Part shown: in pieces, positions 43,262 through 55,774 of the stretch | Position numbering within the stretch: position 1 is the stretch's first letter | Layout of the letters: each line of letters starts with the position of its first letter | NCBI GenBank assembly: GCA_001599975.1 | Contig: BCIO01000001.1 | Span: forward strand, 5,262,570-5,326,569 | DNA length: 64,000 nt | DNA from: Cystobasidiopsis lactophilus | Taxonomy: Eukaryota > Basidiomycota > Agaricostilbomycetes > Agaricostilbales > Chionosphaeraceae | Direction of reading: 5' to 3' | Notes under the pieces: model-generated | Told to the model about the DNA's origin: nothing | What the model saw: only the letters and a program-made list of their open reading frames with translations | Database searches by the model: none | Made by a program: the position numbers and the translations under genes

Positions 43262-45093
43262 TCAACTCGGCCCCGGTGGCGTCAGCTCGATGCTCGGCGC
43301 CTCTGACGGGTTCCTCGAGTGTTGCGTTGAGTGAGACGTCGGTGGTTCGTCCTCTTGATCCTCGCCTTGAGCCGCTTGCTCGTCCGCCAGCCTGAGCCGC
43401 TCTTTATCCGCCGCGTGTTGCACTTCAGCCGCGTGTGATTCCACCTGTTTGCAGCTCCCATTGAGTCTGAATGGCAATAATTGGGGGCATAAGAACCCAC
43501 CTCGGTCTCAGCTTGAGAAAGCGGAACTCGGGCATGACGGTCCAGGTCGGCAATGGACTTGCGATTTTTGCTCTGTCTTCGTAATCTTCTTCTGGCGACC
43601 ATGACCTGTCATGGATCTAGAAAAGTCAGAAACCCCGCTGAACAATAAGAAAGAGAAAGAGAACAAACGGGAACGGAAGACTTTTGAACCAAGTAGTAGG
43701 ACACGGAGCCGAGCAGCATGCCCTTGATCTTGTTCAAGCCTCGAGAGCCGATGATGACCAACGTGGGCTCGACGTAGTCGATCATGTCCACTATCATGTG
43801 CTTGGCGTTTCGGGCATGGATTCTGTGCAGACCAAGGGGAAAAGCATCAGTGGTGAAACTGATCAAGCAAGTCCAAGGACGCACGCTTGGCAAGTGACAC
43901 GAACGCAGAGCCGAGTGCGCTTGAGCAAAGAGCAGACTTGCTTGGCCAGCACCAGCGCCCTTTCTTCCCTCAAGGCCTCGTTTGGGTTGAGTTCCCGTTC
44001 GCCCTCCACCATTGAGTAGTGCTCCACGTCCACTGTGGGTCACGAACAGGCTCAGATCAGCACGTCAAGAGCAGTAAAGGCCTAGAACACACGCTTGGAG
44101 TCCGTTTCAATGACTGAGACCACGATGGCCTCGTCGCCATCCCTGAGGTTGGTGCCGATGCACCACTCGATCGCATAGGCCGACTCCTCCGACAGATCAC
44201 TGGCCACCAGGTAGTTCCTCGTCCGCCTCGACTTCTCGGCCGCCATGTCGCAGTCGCCGTGGGAGATGGTGATGGTGCACCTGTTCCTCTCGAACACCGG
44301 CCGCGCCTGGACCAATGGGAGCTCTTCCTTGCGCACACGAGACTTGGCTCTTGCTCGACCCGCTTCTGCGCCTGGGGAAGTCACGGCTGCTGCTGGAGGT
44401 GGCGGCTGAGCCGGTGGAGAGGTGGGATCTTGGGGGACGAAAAAGACGGGAGCTTCGGTCTCGAGCATGTTCGGGTGGTCGTCTTCCACTTGGGACATTT
44501 TGCTTTGCTGCTCCAAGATGTTCATAACAGGCCGGTCTCCCGTGTTGGCCTACATGGTCTCATGAGCCTGGTGTTCACGAAAGTTGGGCCTTAAGAGTGC
44601 CGCTTACCGATGTGTTGCGGAACAATTGATACTCTGACGGATCTACAGATTCACCCCATTCGTCTGTGCGTGCAAGCACTTCCATGAGCTGCAGAACAAG
44701 GCAGCTAAAGTAAAGGGAAGCAAGCGCACCGTCTGAGCCTCCTTCCTCCTCCGTCTCCGAGTCAAACGCATTGGCCGGGTTGACCATCCCATCGTGCTCG
44801 ATGTCGGTATCCACGCCGTCGTCGTCGTGGCTGCTGGAGCCGCCGCCGCCGACGCCAGAGGAAGAAGCGGTCGGGGAGAGGGAGCGCTTGGAATCGCCGT
44901 CTTCTGATGAAGCGGCGTTGCGGCCATAAGGGGACGGGCTCCTGAGCTGCTTGGTTGTTGTCTTTGACTTGCGCTTGCGACCGAAGAAGGCGGAGATGGA
45001 CCGGCCACGAGGCGCCTCTTCTTCTTCGCTGCCTTCTTTGTCCGAATCTCGAGCCGCCGACGAGGACGAGCCGCGGCGGGTGAACACTGGCAT
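43262..45093 (-). CDS. Universal stress protein (UspA domain) with an N-terminal Ser-rich extension
   Basis: It starts MPVFTRRGSSSSAARDSDKE at 45093, with an acidic and Ser-rich extension of about 170 residues including SISAFFGRKRKSKTTTKQ and DEWGESVDPSEYQLFRNTS. The UspA domain then runs RTRNYLVASDLSEESAYAIE, GDEAIVVSVIETDSK, EERALVLAKQVCSLLKRT, and, after splicing, IHARNAKHMIVDMIDYVEPT, LVIIGSRGLNKIKGMLLGSV and SYYLVQKSSVPV-MVARRR, containing the GxRG-x-GxxLGS-type ATP-binding signature. The last exon (43477-43262) is acidic and ends SIELTPPGPS. The intron before IHARNA uses donor GC/GTGCGT near 43888. Such fungal proteins bind ATP or AMP and are linked to stress responses. Whether the 44715-44756 segment is intron or coding is unclear. 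Confidence 0.8.
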
Positions 45094-45278
45094 TGTTAAC
45101 CTAGGCTATTCAAGGGCTAGGACTATTGGCAGGGTTGGTGCAAGGGCAGAAGGGACACCCAATTCGCATGCGAAATTGGGTTCGAAGCAACACAGGCTGC
45201 TGGTTTGTGTGTGGTCCACGAATAAGAGACGATGCACTACTAGAACAAGTGGAAGAAAACAACATTATTTCGTTATGA

Positions 45279-47512
45279 TCAATGCGAGGCTCCGAATTCT
45301 GTTTGGGAACCAGATCAGCTTTGGAAGGTCCAGGTGGCAAGGGCAAGGGAACACACGGCTCTCAGTCACACCTGCACCCATGGCAGCTGTAGCAGACACG
45401 CCGCCAGTCACTGTCTTCATCAGGTTGTCGACGTAGGTAGCGCCGCTCCACTTTTGATGCGTCAGCCTGTACGAACGCACGTTTCAACTTAGAACTTGTT
45501 CAAAAGATCTGGTGGGAGAAAGCCGCGACGTACACATCACAGCCAATCTCGCGCTCCTTGCGTTGCACGAGCTCGACGTAAGCCTTCATGCCCTCGGTGG
45601 CGAAAGCCTTAGCGAACAGGTCGCTGATGTAGGCGTTCGAGTGCAAGCCACCGAGCTGGTCATTGTCTCTTAATCTCGAAGAGCGCACGAAGGAGAAAAA
45701 GGGAGATGCTCACAGTGATGAACTGCCACACGAAGCCGAGCTTGCCCAGCTCCCACACGTAAGCCTTCATATCCGCAGCGCTCAAGCCAGCCGCATCCCA
45801 GTTGACTGTGTGTCTCTCCTGTCAACGAACTGCCACGGGGAAGAGTATAGGAGGAGAACCAACAGGAAGGCGAAAGGTTGTAGGCCAGCCACTGGTCGGG
45901 GAAGACCTTGTGCACGCCCTCGGCGAACTCCTTGGCCTGGGCGAGGATGGGCGACTTGGTCTCCATCCAGATGGCGTCGCAGAAAGGTGCGTAGGCAATG
46001 GCTCGGTTGACGGCGCACTGGGTTCCACCCTGGTAGCGGTAGTAGCTAGAAAGAACACCACCACCATCAACATTCTTGGTCCGGAGCAAAGAGAAGGCAA
46101 GGGAAAGCTCACCCTTCTCGGACACGGGGCTTGTCCCAGTTCCAGTAGATCTCGACGCCGTGGAGCTTCTTGAGGATCTTGCGGGCCTCGGTGTTGGACA
46201 CATGGGCGGCCTGCTTGAGGTACTCGGCCGGGTTGGCGCCCTTCTTCTGGATGGCCTTGGTCGCGGCGTCCTTAAAGAGGCAGAGGTTGGCTTTCGCCAG
46301 CCAGTCGTCCTCGATCTTTTGCAGCGTCGCGCCCGTCTTGCCCTCGCGCTCGGCCCGGGTCATGAGGGTGACCAGGTCCTCCAGGTCCGGGTTGGTGGTG
46401 CCGAGGATGAAAGGGTGGTCCCGCTCGTCGACGTTGGTGGAGAGCAGGGTGGCGGCTTCAGAGTCTGTGCGGGCCACCACCAGAGTTTCGACGCCCATGA
46501 TGTCGCATTGGAGGCGGATGGCGACCAGGCGGTTGATGTGCTCCGAGATGGGCACCAACACCTTGCCGGCTGTTGTCTCGTTCGTGCGCATGAGCGACCA
46601 AGTCGACAGGAGGGGGACAAAGAACGCAACGCACCCATGTGGCCGCATTTTTTGGCCGAGGAAGACTGGTCCTCGATGTGCACGCCGGCGGCGCCGCTCT
46701 CGACGAAGAGCTTGGTGAGCTTCATGATGGCGGTGATGCCTCCATGCCTGTTTGCACACGAGCGAATCCGTCAGAAAGATGAGGCGGGGCGAGCGAGCGA
46801 GAAGCAATAAGGTTTACCCCGTGTCCGCGTCCGCTGCATTGTCGAAACCATTTAGCTCGGTGGCTCCCATATACGAGGGTCAGAGTGGCAAGACAACGCA
46901 CCGACGATGGGCCGGAGGTAGTCGATGACGGGTTCCTTGGCTCTTTGGGAAGGAGTGAGAGACCGGCGGGCCTCCCTCTGCTTCCGGTCGTGGAAGAGCT
47001 GGGCGGAGAAGAGCTGGTGGACCTTGTTGGGAACGGCGGTGTACGGGTAGTCTGCAACATGAGAGTGTCAGGCCGGGTGGCGTCGAGGCAGGGGAAGCCA
47101 CGGCAACTCACCCGCGAGATCAGGGCCGGGCTCGTTGGTGGTGGAAGCGGTGGAGGAGGTCTGCCAGCCAGAAACGTAGACGGTCTCGAGGTACTTTGCC
47201 ATTTGAGTGAGCTGCACGGTGTCCAAGGCGCCATAAGTGTGCGAGGGCGTCTTGTTCTTGTGGTGGTCCTTCAAGAGGGCGAAGAGCTTCTTGGCCTGCG
47301 TGTTGGACGGGTAGCTGGGCTGAAGGGTGCCGCGCTTGGAGACGACTTGCTCAGCGGTGTAAGGTCGGACGAGGCCCTTGAAGCGGTCCGACTGAACATA
47401 AGGTCGTGTGAGTCAATTCACATGCCAACGAATGAAGGCGGGTGGCGCTCACCTTGAACCACTGCGCCGCTTCGGCCACTTCTCGCTCGAACTGCTTGTC
47501 TTCTGAGGCCAT
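45279..47512 (-). CDS. ICL1: Isocitrate lyase
   Basis: It starts [20 protein letters not shown]. Spliced blocks in order: [92 protein letters not shown]-type substrate site, [18 protein letters not shown] carrying the KKCGH active-site signature, [26 protein letters not shown]-like [19 protein letters not shown] and [20 protein letters not shown]. The last join gives GAGVTESQFGASH and the stop at 45281-45279. About 530-540 residues, the normal fungal length, including the eukaryote-specific insertion. The enzyme splits isocitrate to glyoxylate and succinate in the glyoxylate cycle, needed for growth on fatty acids and acetate. No clear peroxisomal tripeptide ends the protein. Confidence 0.93.
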
Positions 47513-47814
47513 CACTGATGCTCTGAGGGTTGGGTAGGTGCAGGAGCAAGATGCAAGAAAGTAAACCCCGCGTTCTCAGATACTTCATCCGGTTGGCCGA
47601 GGCCTGCCCCAGCTCCGGCGGACTTCGGAGGCCTCTCCCTGCTCGCTCCGATTTCACCTGCTCGAAACGTCACTCGCTGTTCCGTGGGTTTCCTGGCGTT
47701 GGGGCTTCGATTTCAAGTATGTACATTCAATCAAGGGAGGAATGGCCGAGCAAGTGATTATGTAGCGGAACATTGGTGTTTGGTGTGGTGCAAGAAAGAA
47801 AGAAAGTGACTAGT
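47513..47814. other. Intergenic
   Basis: It lies between the isocitrate lyase start and the protease stop, both minus strand, and should contain the isocitrate lyase promoter. I identified no specific site. Confidence 0.5.
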
Positions 47815-49810
47815 CTAGCTCGAGCTGGAGGTCTTTTGGGCGAATCCTAGGCTAGGAGGCTTGGCCGTGACATTGTTGAGATCGCCATAATCGAACACCT
47901 GGAGAAAGAGAGTGGCAAGCTCAGCCACCAAGATCTTGCCGAACCGCCGAACACTCACGACGGCCAGGTCCTTCAAGATGATGTCGCCAAAAGCGTACGT
48001 CTGAGACGTGCCAGGTCCGAATGTACCTGGGACTGGCGCGTTCGCTTGACCCATAAACTGGCAGTCGGCCGTCGCGCTTCCCCCAGAGCCGGCACTGTCG
48101 AGCAATCTTCGTGCCCCAACTTGTCAGCTTGGTCTCGCCGACAACAGACGTCAGACACTCACGGGCCAACGATTGACGGAACCAGCAAAGTGGAAGGGTC
48201 GATGGTGAAGTTCTTGCCGCCAATCTGGATCTTCAAGTCAAAGGTGCTGTTGCACGGACTGCGGTTGCTGACTTGTCAGCAGCGCCTCATTACCAACGAA
48301 GCACACAGGCTCACATGGTGACATTGTTAGGATTAGCGAGCCATGCAGGAGTCTGACAGGAGGTCAGCATGGTGATTGCGCAAAAGGAGAAACGAAGCCC
48401 ACGATCTGCTCAATCATGTCAAGGGGCAGATTGAAGCCCGCGTTCCCGCTGTCGATAAGCGCATAGAACAGGTTGCTGTCGTTGGCCGCCGAAGGCTGCA
48501 GAGTGGTGTTGGAGAGAAGTTTGCCATTGACGTAGAAGCCATCGATGGCCGCTTGCCATGCCAGGGCGCTGTTCGGGCCTGGGAAGCCCTCTTCTTGAAG
48601 ACTTGCATCGAGGCCTGTAGTCGGCAAGGCAACGTCCTGGAAGACGAACTTGTCCTCGCTGCTCAGAACTTGATTCAGTGCTGCGCTCCGACAGAACACC
48701 GCAGTCAGACTTACGAATAGCCTGAAGGCAGGCCACCTAGCGTTAGGCTGCCACCCGATGACAAGGCCGCAGCGTAGGACTCATTTGCCAAAACCGAAGT
48801 TTCGGTAACGGCTTCAGCCCAAGGGAGAAAATCTAAAGTGAGGGCGAACTGCGCCGAGTCAATTAAACCCTTGTGGGCGAGAAAGGGGACGGCGGGGAAG
48901 AAGTTGGAGGCGTTTGAGACGGAAAGCGGCGAGCCAGCGGCACTGAAAGCACTAAGGACCGTTGACTGAATGACCGAGTTCAAAGGGAATCCCAAGCCAA
49001 GAAGACCCGAGGCTTGTAGCGAAGTCGGCGACTCGTAAACATTTGCAACGGCCATATCAGAGGCCGAGATAGCGCCATCTGCGAAAGCAACGTCGGCCAG
49101 ACCGATTGCTCCGCTGCCGCAAGGTTAAACCGAGGGTCTTTCTGTCTCAACCGGAAAAAACTTACAGAGTAGATACAGTCGCGGCGGCCGCAATTCCACT
49201 GATAAAGCCGTGTTAGATAGACTATCAATAAGCAATGAAACAGGGCACTCACTAAGTCAGGTTGAAGGTCAAGTTGAGATATTGGATCGGTGGCGAAAGA
49301 GTCGCATTGTCCAGGAGAGGTGGGTGGTATATCGCGTCAGCTGTCGGAGCAAAAGCCTGTGGCTGAACACTGTATGCCCAGGTGCTGGATGACGAGAGTG
49401 TAAGCGATAGGCGTTGGGTAGGCCGGCATAAAGACGACTTACTCGGAGCTCCCTGCGCCCACAGGGATTCAGCTACAGCGCGACGGAATGTCCTCTAGCA
49501 TTGGCATACCCGAGTCCAACATCAAGGGAAGGGTCTGATTGGCTATGGTCACATTGGCGACGTAGCTGTGGGAGTCAAAGAGGTTCAGACATGTAGCGGC
49601 CTAATTGATGGGCGGAAAAGCTCACCGCAAGTTCAAGTAATTGCTCAAGGGCACATCTGTTGATCTTTTGTTCAACCCGCTGGCACCTCTAGACACATGT
49701 CTGTGCAGAGGGACGGAGACAATGCGGCGTTCTAGAGCAGGTTGGTCCGGAAGCACAGGAGCACTGGCGACCAATTCAGCAGCCAGCAGGAAAGCGGCAA
49801 CGAGTTTCAT
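47815..49810 (-). CDS. Secreted pepsin-like aspartic protease (family A1)
   Basis: Signal peptide MKLVAAFLLAAELVASAP, then a propeptide with basic RRIVSVPLHR and KRS. The first catalytic motif is spliced over a 10-base exon near 49459-49450: TLPLMLDSG-SS-DTWAYSVQP, i.e. DSGSSD. Next IQYLNLTF, GIAAAATVSTLGAIGLADVA, LLGLGFPLNSVIQSTVLSAF, TLGGLPSGYS, FYVNGKLLSN and the second catalytic motif YALIDSGNAGFNLPLD. The end has TYAFGDIILKDLAVVFDYGD, LGFAQ and a short Ser tail, SSSS. Both motifs are DSG, not the common DTG, which is an accepted variant in fungal A1 enzymes. There are many NxS/T sites. About ten exons. The protease would act outside the cell at acid pH. Confidence 0.88.
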
Positions 49811-50231
49811 TGCGGGCGGTGGGAGCAGAACAAGTCACAAAGTCGCTCGAGGCCTTCGGTTAGGCTCTCGGCAGCAAGGCAGTGCCAGATCCTCGGAGTG
49901 AATGCCAAGGCAACGTCATTCGCTCGTGGAAGACGCCAGCCTAAGCAGCCGCCAGGGCGGGGTCGTTCTGCTCGCGCGGCATTGTAATAATGTGTCATTT
50001 AAGGGTATCGCATGAGTTACGAAGCCATTGCACGATTGGCGGCTAGCGAGAGGAGGTGATCATCAAATGCAGCTCGCAGTCATCACGAAGCTGTGGTCCT
50101 GGAAGTCATACAAAAGAGTATGCAGCTTGATGCTTGTGAAGATGGATTGCAGATGCGCTGAGTATGTGTACAAGTGCTGGGAGAGAATTGACAATTAGGA
50201 CGTGTGGAGGGTAAAGCGACCAGATGGTGAA
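49811..50231. other. Intergenic
   Basis: It lies upstream of the protease and downstream of the phospholipase D gene. I see nothing else. Confidence 0.5.
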
Positions 50232-53200
50232 TCAGTTGTAAACAGCCTGCAACTCTGAAGTTTAGCGATGCGCACTGGAAATACACTGAGAAGAAAGAAG
50301 CACAGACCATGGGTTGGATTCGGTCGCGAGCAAAGAGGTGGTTTCCAGCCACAGCTTCGGATTCCAAAAACCTTGGGTTTGGGTGGCGCGCTCAGCTAGG
50401 CAACAGAACAAAGGACAAGGATGAACTCACTTCGTAGGGTATATGACTGACAGGGAGAGCCAAGAGTGAGCAAGGGTCTTTCCGAAGAGCTGGACTTCCT
50501 CACCAAGGCGACCTTTTAGCTCGGACAGCAGGTTTTCCATGAGCTCGAGCTCATGCCGGGTAAAGCCTTCTTCAGTGATTTTGATTTTAGAGGGTCGCTC
50601 GTGGTGAGCTGAGCTCGGAGAGAACGGGCGTGCGGCAGAGGCAGGGCCATCGCCGGACGTCGGAGGCACGCCGTCTGCCGTTAAATTGGAGGTGACAGGC
50701 GACAAAGGGTTGTCTTCTCCCGTAGCGGCATCTCGAGGTGATTTTTGATGGCCTGTTGGGATGAGCATCAGCTTGCAAAGGACGGGTTTCAGCACCAATG
50801 GAGAAAGGGAGCAGCGCACGTTTCTCCCATTCCGCCCAAGACTTGTATTGTGTCCATGTCAAGCAGCGATCGTCAGGGGTGCACCTGAACACCTTGCGGT
50901 AGATCTCGGTGTTCCGGGCGGCCACCGCCATCCAAATCTTGGTGTAAAAGCTGTCGACAAGCGGGTCTTCCAAGCCGTACGGATCCACGTCGACAGGTGG
51001 CGTTGGGATGGTGTAAGGTGAAGGGCGAGTGGGAGCAGAAATGCTGGCCCTGTGGCTGCGAGCATCCGTTTGGGCATTGAAGCTGCCGGTGGACGACGCG
51101 ATTCGGGGGCGAAACTGGGTGGAGGACGCAGACGGACTCTCGCCAGTCGATTCATCGTCACCGCCGTCCCGTGAGGAGTGCGGGAACTTGAAGTGCTGGA
51201 ACGGCGAGTGGTGCTGATGCTGGTGCTGGTGCTCTGGGATGACGTCGGACTCGGACTTCTTGCCGACCTTCTTTCGCATCTCCTCCTCTTGCCACTCCTC
51301 GTTGTTTTCTGTCGCCTGGTCGAACGTGGGCTCTTCCGGGTCAAGCGCTTCGACGTCTGCCGACCGGCCGCTTGTTTTCTTCACGATCGTTTCCTCCAAG
51401 CTCTCGCCCGCATGCTGTTCAGCAGATCCCTTGGAGTCTTGCGACTGGCCGGTTTTGTGTCGATGCGGAAGAGCGCCAGCAACGTTAAGGCCGTGGTTAG
51501 CTGCCAGGTAGTTGCCCGCTTGCTTGCCACCCTTGAGCATCTCCCCTGCCGACTCGACGGCAGAACCGAGGCCAGTCGCATAACGGTCCTTGGGGTCTTT
51601 GCGCTCGGTGATGTCGGCATTGCCCTGCTGCTCTTCGGTGTCCGGGTCCCAGGGCGCAGTCGAACTCTGCGTTTGCGCGGGAGGCTCCGACGACTCCCCA
51701 TTGACGCTCGGCGGTGGTGCGGCTTCGTCGGCGGCAATGGCGTCGACATCAACTCCTAAACAGTCTCGCACTCAGAATTCGTCACTTCGACCAGCGAACT
51801 CTGTAATCTTACCGATGTGCTCGCGCATGAGGCGGATGCGCAAGGAGTGGGCGAAGCGGCCAACTTTGAACGGGAAGCCGCCCATCTTGCTGTCAATCAT
51901 GTCCGTGTCCCGAAGGACGCAAGCCAGCTCCGAGTCGCGGTCACCCCTTTGCGAGCGCTCGTTGATGTTGGCACTGCCGATGATGACCAGCCGGTCGTCG
52001 ACCACCATGATTTTGTTGTGGATGTAAACGTCTGGAGTCAAGTCGATGTGTTGAGTATGAGCTCGGGAAGCCAGTATCGAACGCACCTTGACTCCGCAGC
52101 TGGCCGTTCTGCATCTTGCCCCAAGCCCGCAGGCTGAAGAAGTTGATGTACTCGGCAGGATCTATGCCTTCCCTCCGCAACCGGGCAAAGATGCTGTGCT
52201 CGCCTCGGAACATGCTGCGTGCCTGCGCCTCCATGATCATACGCACGGCGCCAGCGTCGGGCGAATCAAGGGGCATTGGGTAGCCGGGAGTGATCGGGAT
52301 GATGATGCACGCTTTCCAGGGCATTGCTTCGGTATGGGCTCGGAGGATACGGCTGACCAGGGCGTCGCCAATCTGATTTTCGATCTGGACATTCTCGGCG
52401 ACGGTGCTCGTACTGAAGTATTGGTTCTCGATGTAGACGAAAGCTTTGGACATCTGGATGGCTTTGACATAGGCATTTTGGATGGAGTGCTCGATCCGTT
52501 TGGGAGTGCCGAGGGACCACGGCCCAGCTGAACGACAAATTTGAGCTTCGCAAGTGCCGACAATTTTGAGCTTCTGGAGCTCGAGGGGCGTAAAATCTGG
52601 CGGAGGCAGAAGGAAAGGCATCTTGCGAGAGTGTGTTTTGGCTAAAAGAAAGAAGCATGTGAGCTGCTGGTCTGAGGTCAGGGGACAGGAAGCACGCACT
52701 GCGCAATAGATAGTTCCACCGCTGAGTGAAATGGCGACACAGGTCGCGCGCTGGCTGGCCAACAAGCTGCAAGCCAACATCGTGCCAGGGCTGTCGCGGC
52801 ACAAGGGTTCGGTCGACCATGTCTTCCTCGGGCTTGTGCAGATCATGAAAGTCGCACGCTCTTGAGTTGGCGTAGTCCTTGCCTGGCCACACCTGGGTAT
52901 CCTCCTCTGGCAGTGCGGTGCCGTTATTAAAGGCCCGATCCATGTCCGCAAAGGTGTGCTTGCGGTCGTCGACTAACGTGTGGTCGGGTGTGTCCCACCG
53001 CCCAAAGCAAAGATCGAGGCCGCCCATAAATGCAATGGTTTCATCAATGACGCACAGTTTTTCGTGGTGAGACCAAAGAAGGTTGCGAGACTCGGTGTCA
53101 GGGGAGCGCTGGACGAGAATGTTTTCGTGAAGGTCGTGTAGGCGGTTCTTGGTGTACAGCGAATCAACAGGACTGACATACCCACAATCAGGACATTCGG

Positions 53201-55625
53201 CCACACTGTCAAGACAAGCAGACCCACGTGAAAGACTGGCCAACTTCTTTGTAAAGGATCACATAGATGCGAACGCCTTCTTCGGCCTTGCGCTTGAGCA
53301 GCCGATCAAGCCTCCACTCGCCATTGCTAGCCGGTGGACGCCGTAGATACTATCGAGAACATTCAAGACAGTACTGAACTATAGATAGATGCTTCTCACC
53401 AGCTCTGGCGAAAGCCACCAATCATGCTGCAGCACGTTTGAGCCTTGCATCGCTGGTTTGAACTGCCAGGTTTAGGAGTAAACTTACGATGTAGATCACA
53501 CTTTTTGCCATCGAAACAGCTTGGCTGAGGTTCCAGTAGTAATCACGCTGCTCAACGCCTTCAGCGAGGGAATGCTAAGGAACCGGAGAAACGCGCACGC
53601 CATCCACCAGCCACTGTGCCGACACATTCAAACGGATTGGAGCGAAAGAGTCGAAGCGGTTGGCGCCAGCCCAGATGCTCTTGGCCACCATGCGCTCGAT
53701 GCTTGCAATGAACTGATCCATTTGGCGTTCGGTCTTGGCCACCAGCTTCAGCCGCCGCTCGTGGTTCTTGATGTAAAATGTGTGCTGGGATGCGTGTGCC
53801 ATTTCTTGCGGGTTCTCCTTGGCAATATTGGTCGTGCTGGGGTCGAGAGGGTCGCCAACGCCGTTAAGAGGCTTTTCGCTCTTGAGATTTTCTGAGCCTT
53901 TGCGCTGCTCCTCTTCGTCCTCGTCGGACCCGCCATTGTTTTTGAAGACAGAGATACCTTGTCGATACAGCCGCTTCGGACGCTCGATTGCGAAGGCCGA
54001 GTCGAACAGAAAAACGTCCCAGAGCTCGACCTAGACAGTGCGCGACTTTGAGCCCTCGCGTTCTTCCAGACAAGGGGCCGCTCACAGTGTCTGGCTCGTT
54101 GACGGCAGCGACAAAGCTGTCTCGGACGACGAACCACTTTGGCTCGTGGCGATCTTTGAAGGCGAGAGGGTGGATGCCGGGCTGCTTCTTTCGCGACACG
54201 CCAGAGCTCAGAACGCGGAGATACCCTTGCTTGCCTGTCGAGCCACCTCTTGAGGCAAGCTGCAGTGCCAAAGCCGAGATTTCCAAGAACTTTGCCACCC
54301 GGTTAGCCTCTGGCCGGAACATGAGGGCGCGAACCAAGCGCAGGAGGTAGTTCTCCAGTGACTCTCGCTGAGCTCTGGCGAACTCGGATTTGGCTGCCTC
54401 TGAGCCCTTGGTGGTCCGGAGGACGTTGAGGTAAGGGAGCGAGGTTTTGGGGAAGGAGGGGATCTCGATGTTTCCGGACAGGTTGGCCACGCGGTAGTGG
54501 GCGTGCAGGTTGATAAAGTCGCGCAGCTAAAAATACGTTGAGCATTCGAGGAGGCAGTGTAGAACAAGGTCGCCACCAACCTCTCTGTAGATGACCCACT
54601 TCATCAAGTCGTCCCCGTAGGAGAGCTCGATCCGGAAAATGGCGTGGGCGTAGTGGAGGGGGTATATGCTATCAGTAAGTCGGACTGAATGGGCTAGATT
54701 AAGCGGCCTGAAGGCAAGCACGGTGGAGAGCTCCGACTCACGCTTGAGATAGTTCAAGAGAACGGGTATCCGATGCTGGCCGTGTTCGTCGCGGTCGGTG
54801 ACGGCCATCTTGACCATAATAATGGGAAGCATGCCGACGTTCACTGTGGCAGCCAACAGGCCCAAGTAAGCGGCGATGTTTTGAAATGGTGAACGAGGCA
54901 TCAAACGCACATTCCGTGATGAGTTCGTGGCCTGAAAGCGACTTGGAGAAGGTCTCTACGGCCTTCTTGTCGTCCCCAGAGCGGAGACGAGCCCGCAGCG
55001 CCGCCCAGCCTTTGGAAGAGCTCCCTTGTTGTGGCAAGGGATCCGATGCCTGTTTCGCCTCGCCTCCAGGCTGCTGTTGCCCCTCCTCGCTGACCTCATT
55101 GAGCTCCGAGATGGACGCTGCGCGACCAGAGCTGCCTGCCGCCGGACCATTGGACGCGGAAGGGCCCCCGAGTTTTGAAAAGAAGTAGGCTGTGGTGGAC
55201 CCTCTTCGGACGGGAGCCGGTTTGACTGGCGGCGATTCAAGGTTGACCGGGTGGCCTTCCGAGTGCCTTCTCTGCAGCCGATCCGACTTGCCGGCCTGGC
55301 CTTCGCCGGACTGCCGCCGAGAGGGAGCTTGGCGCTGATGCTGCGCCTCAAGCTGGAATGGCCCTCGCAATGGCGCCCGCTCGCCCGTCGCCCTGGCCTG
55401 CTCCTCCTCCTCGTCCGGGTTGCCAGTCGTCAAGTTCGAAGAGCCAGACTTCTTCGGCTTGACCGCGTGCGCCGGCGTGGGCTGCAGGACTTGGGTCGAG
55501 CGCCGCGAAAGGGGCTGGGGGCTCGCGAGGATGCTGGCTGGCCGGCCATTGGCGCCCTCTAGCACCGGCTTGGGGTGCTTGGACTGCTCCAGCGCTAGCC
55601 GGGCAATGTCCCCGAGGTTGGACAT
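50232..55625 (-). CDS. SPO14: Phospholipase D1 (PX/PH and two HKD motifs)
   Basis: It starts [20 protein letters not shown], with a long Pro/Ser-rich region, then a PX-like part ([20 protein letters not shown]-type, [35 protein letters not shown]), a PH-like part ([33 protein letters not shown]) and the catalytic halves. HKD1: [23 protein letters not shown]2: [20 protein letters not shown], followed by [16 protein letters not shown]. Also [17 protein letters not shown] and [12 protein letters not shown] long acidic and His-rich insert ([11 protein letters not shown]) separates HKD2 from the C-terminus. The end is spliced as [27 protein letters not shown] and IQPMAVYN, with stop at 50234-50232. 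It hydrolyses phosphatidylcholine to phosphatidate, usually stimulated by PI(4,5)P2. I count at least twelve introns. Confidence 0.9.
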
Positions 55626-55774
55626 TCACAAGTCGGTCGAGCGGGTGAGAGGTCAATCGCGTCATGCAACCTCAAGTTGTGCGCGTGAAATGGCTGGGAT
55701 TGATGTACAAAGGGGTTTCGCTCCTCAGAATGGATTGGATGTGGTACAAGCAAACCCAGGAAGCAGGCAAAGTG

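Noticed and set aside
46076-46810. A 244-residue plus-strand open frame
   Set aside because: Antisense to isocitrate lyase exons with full family motifs.
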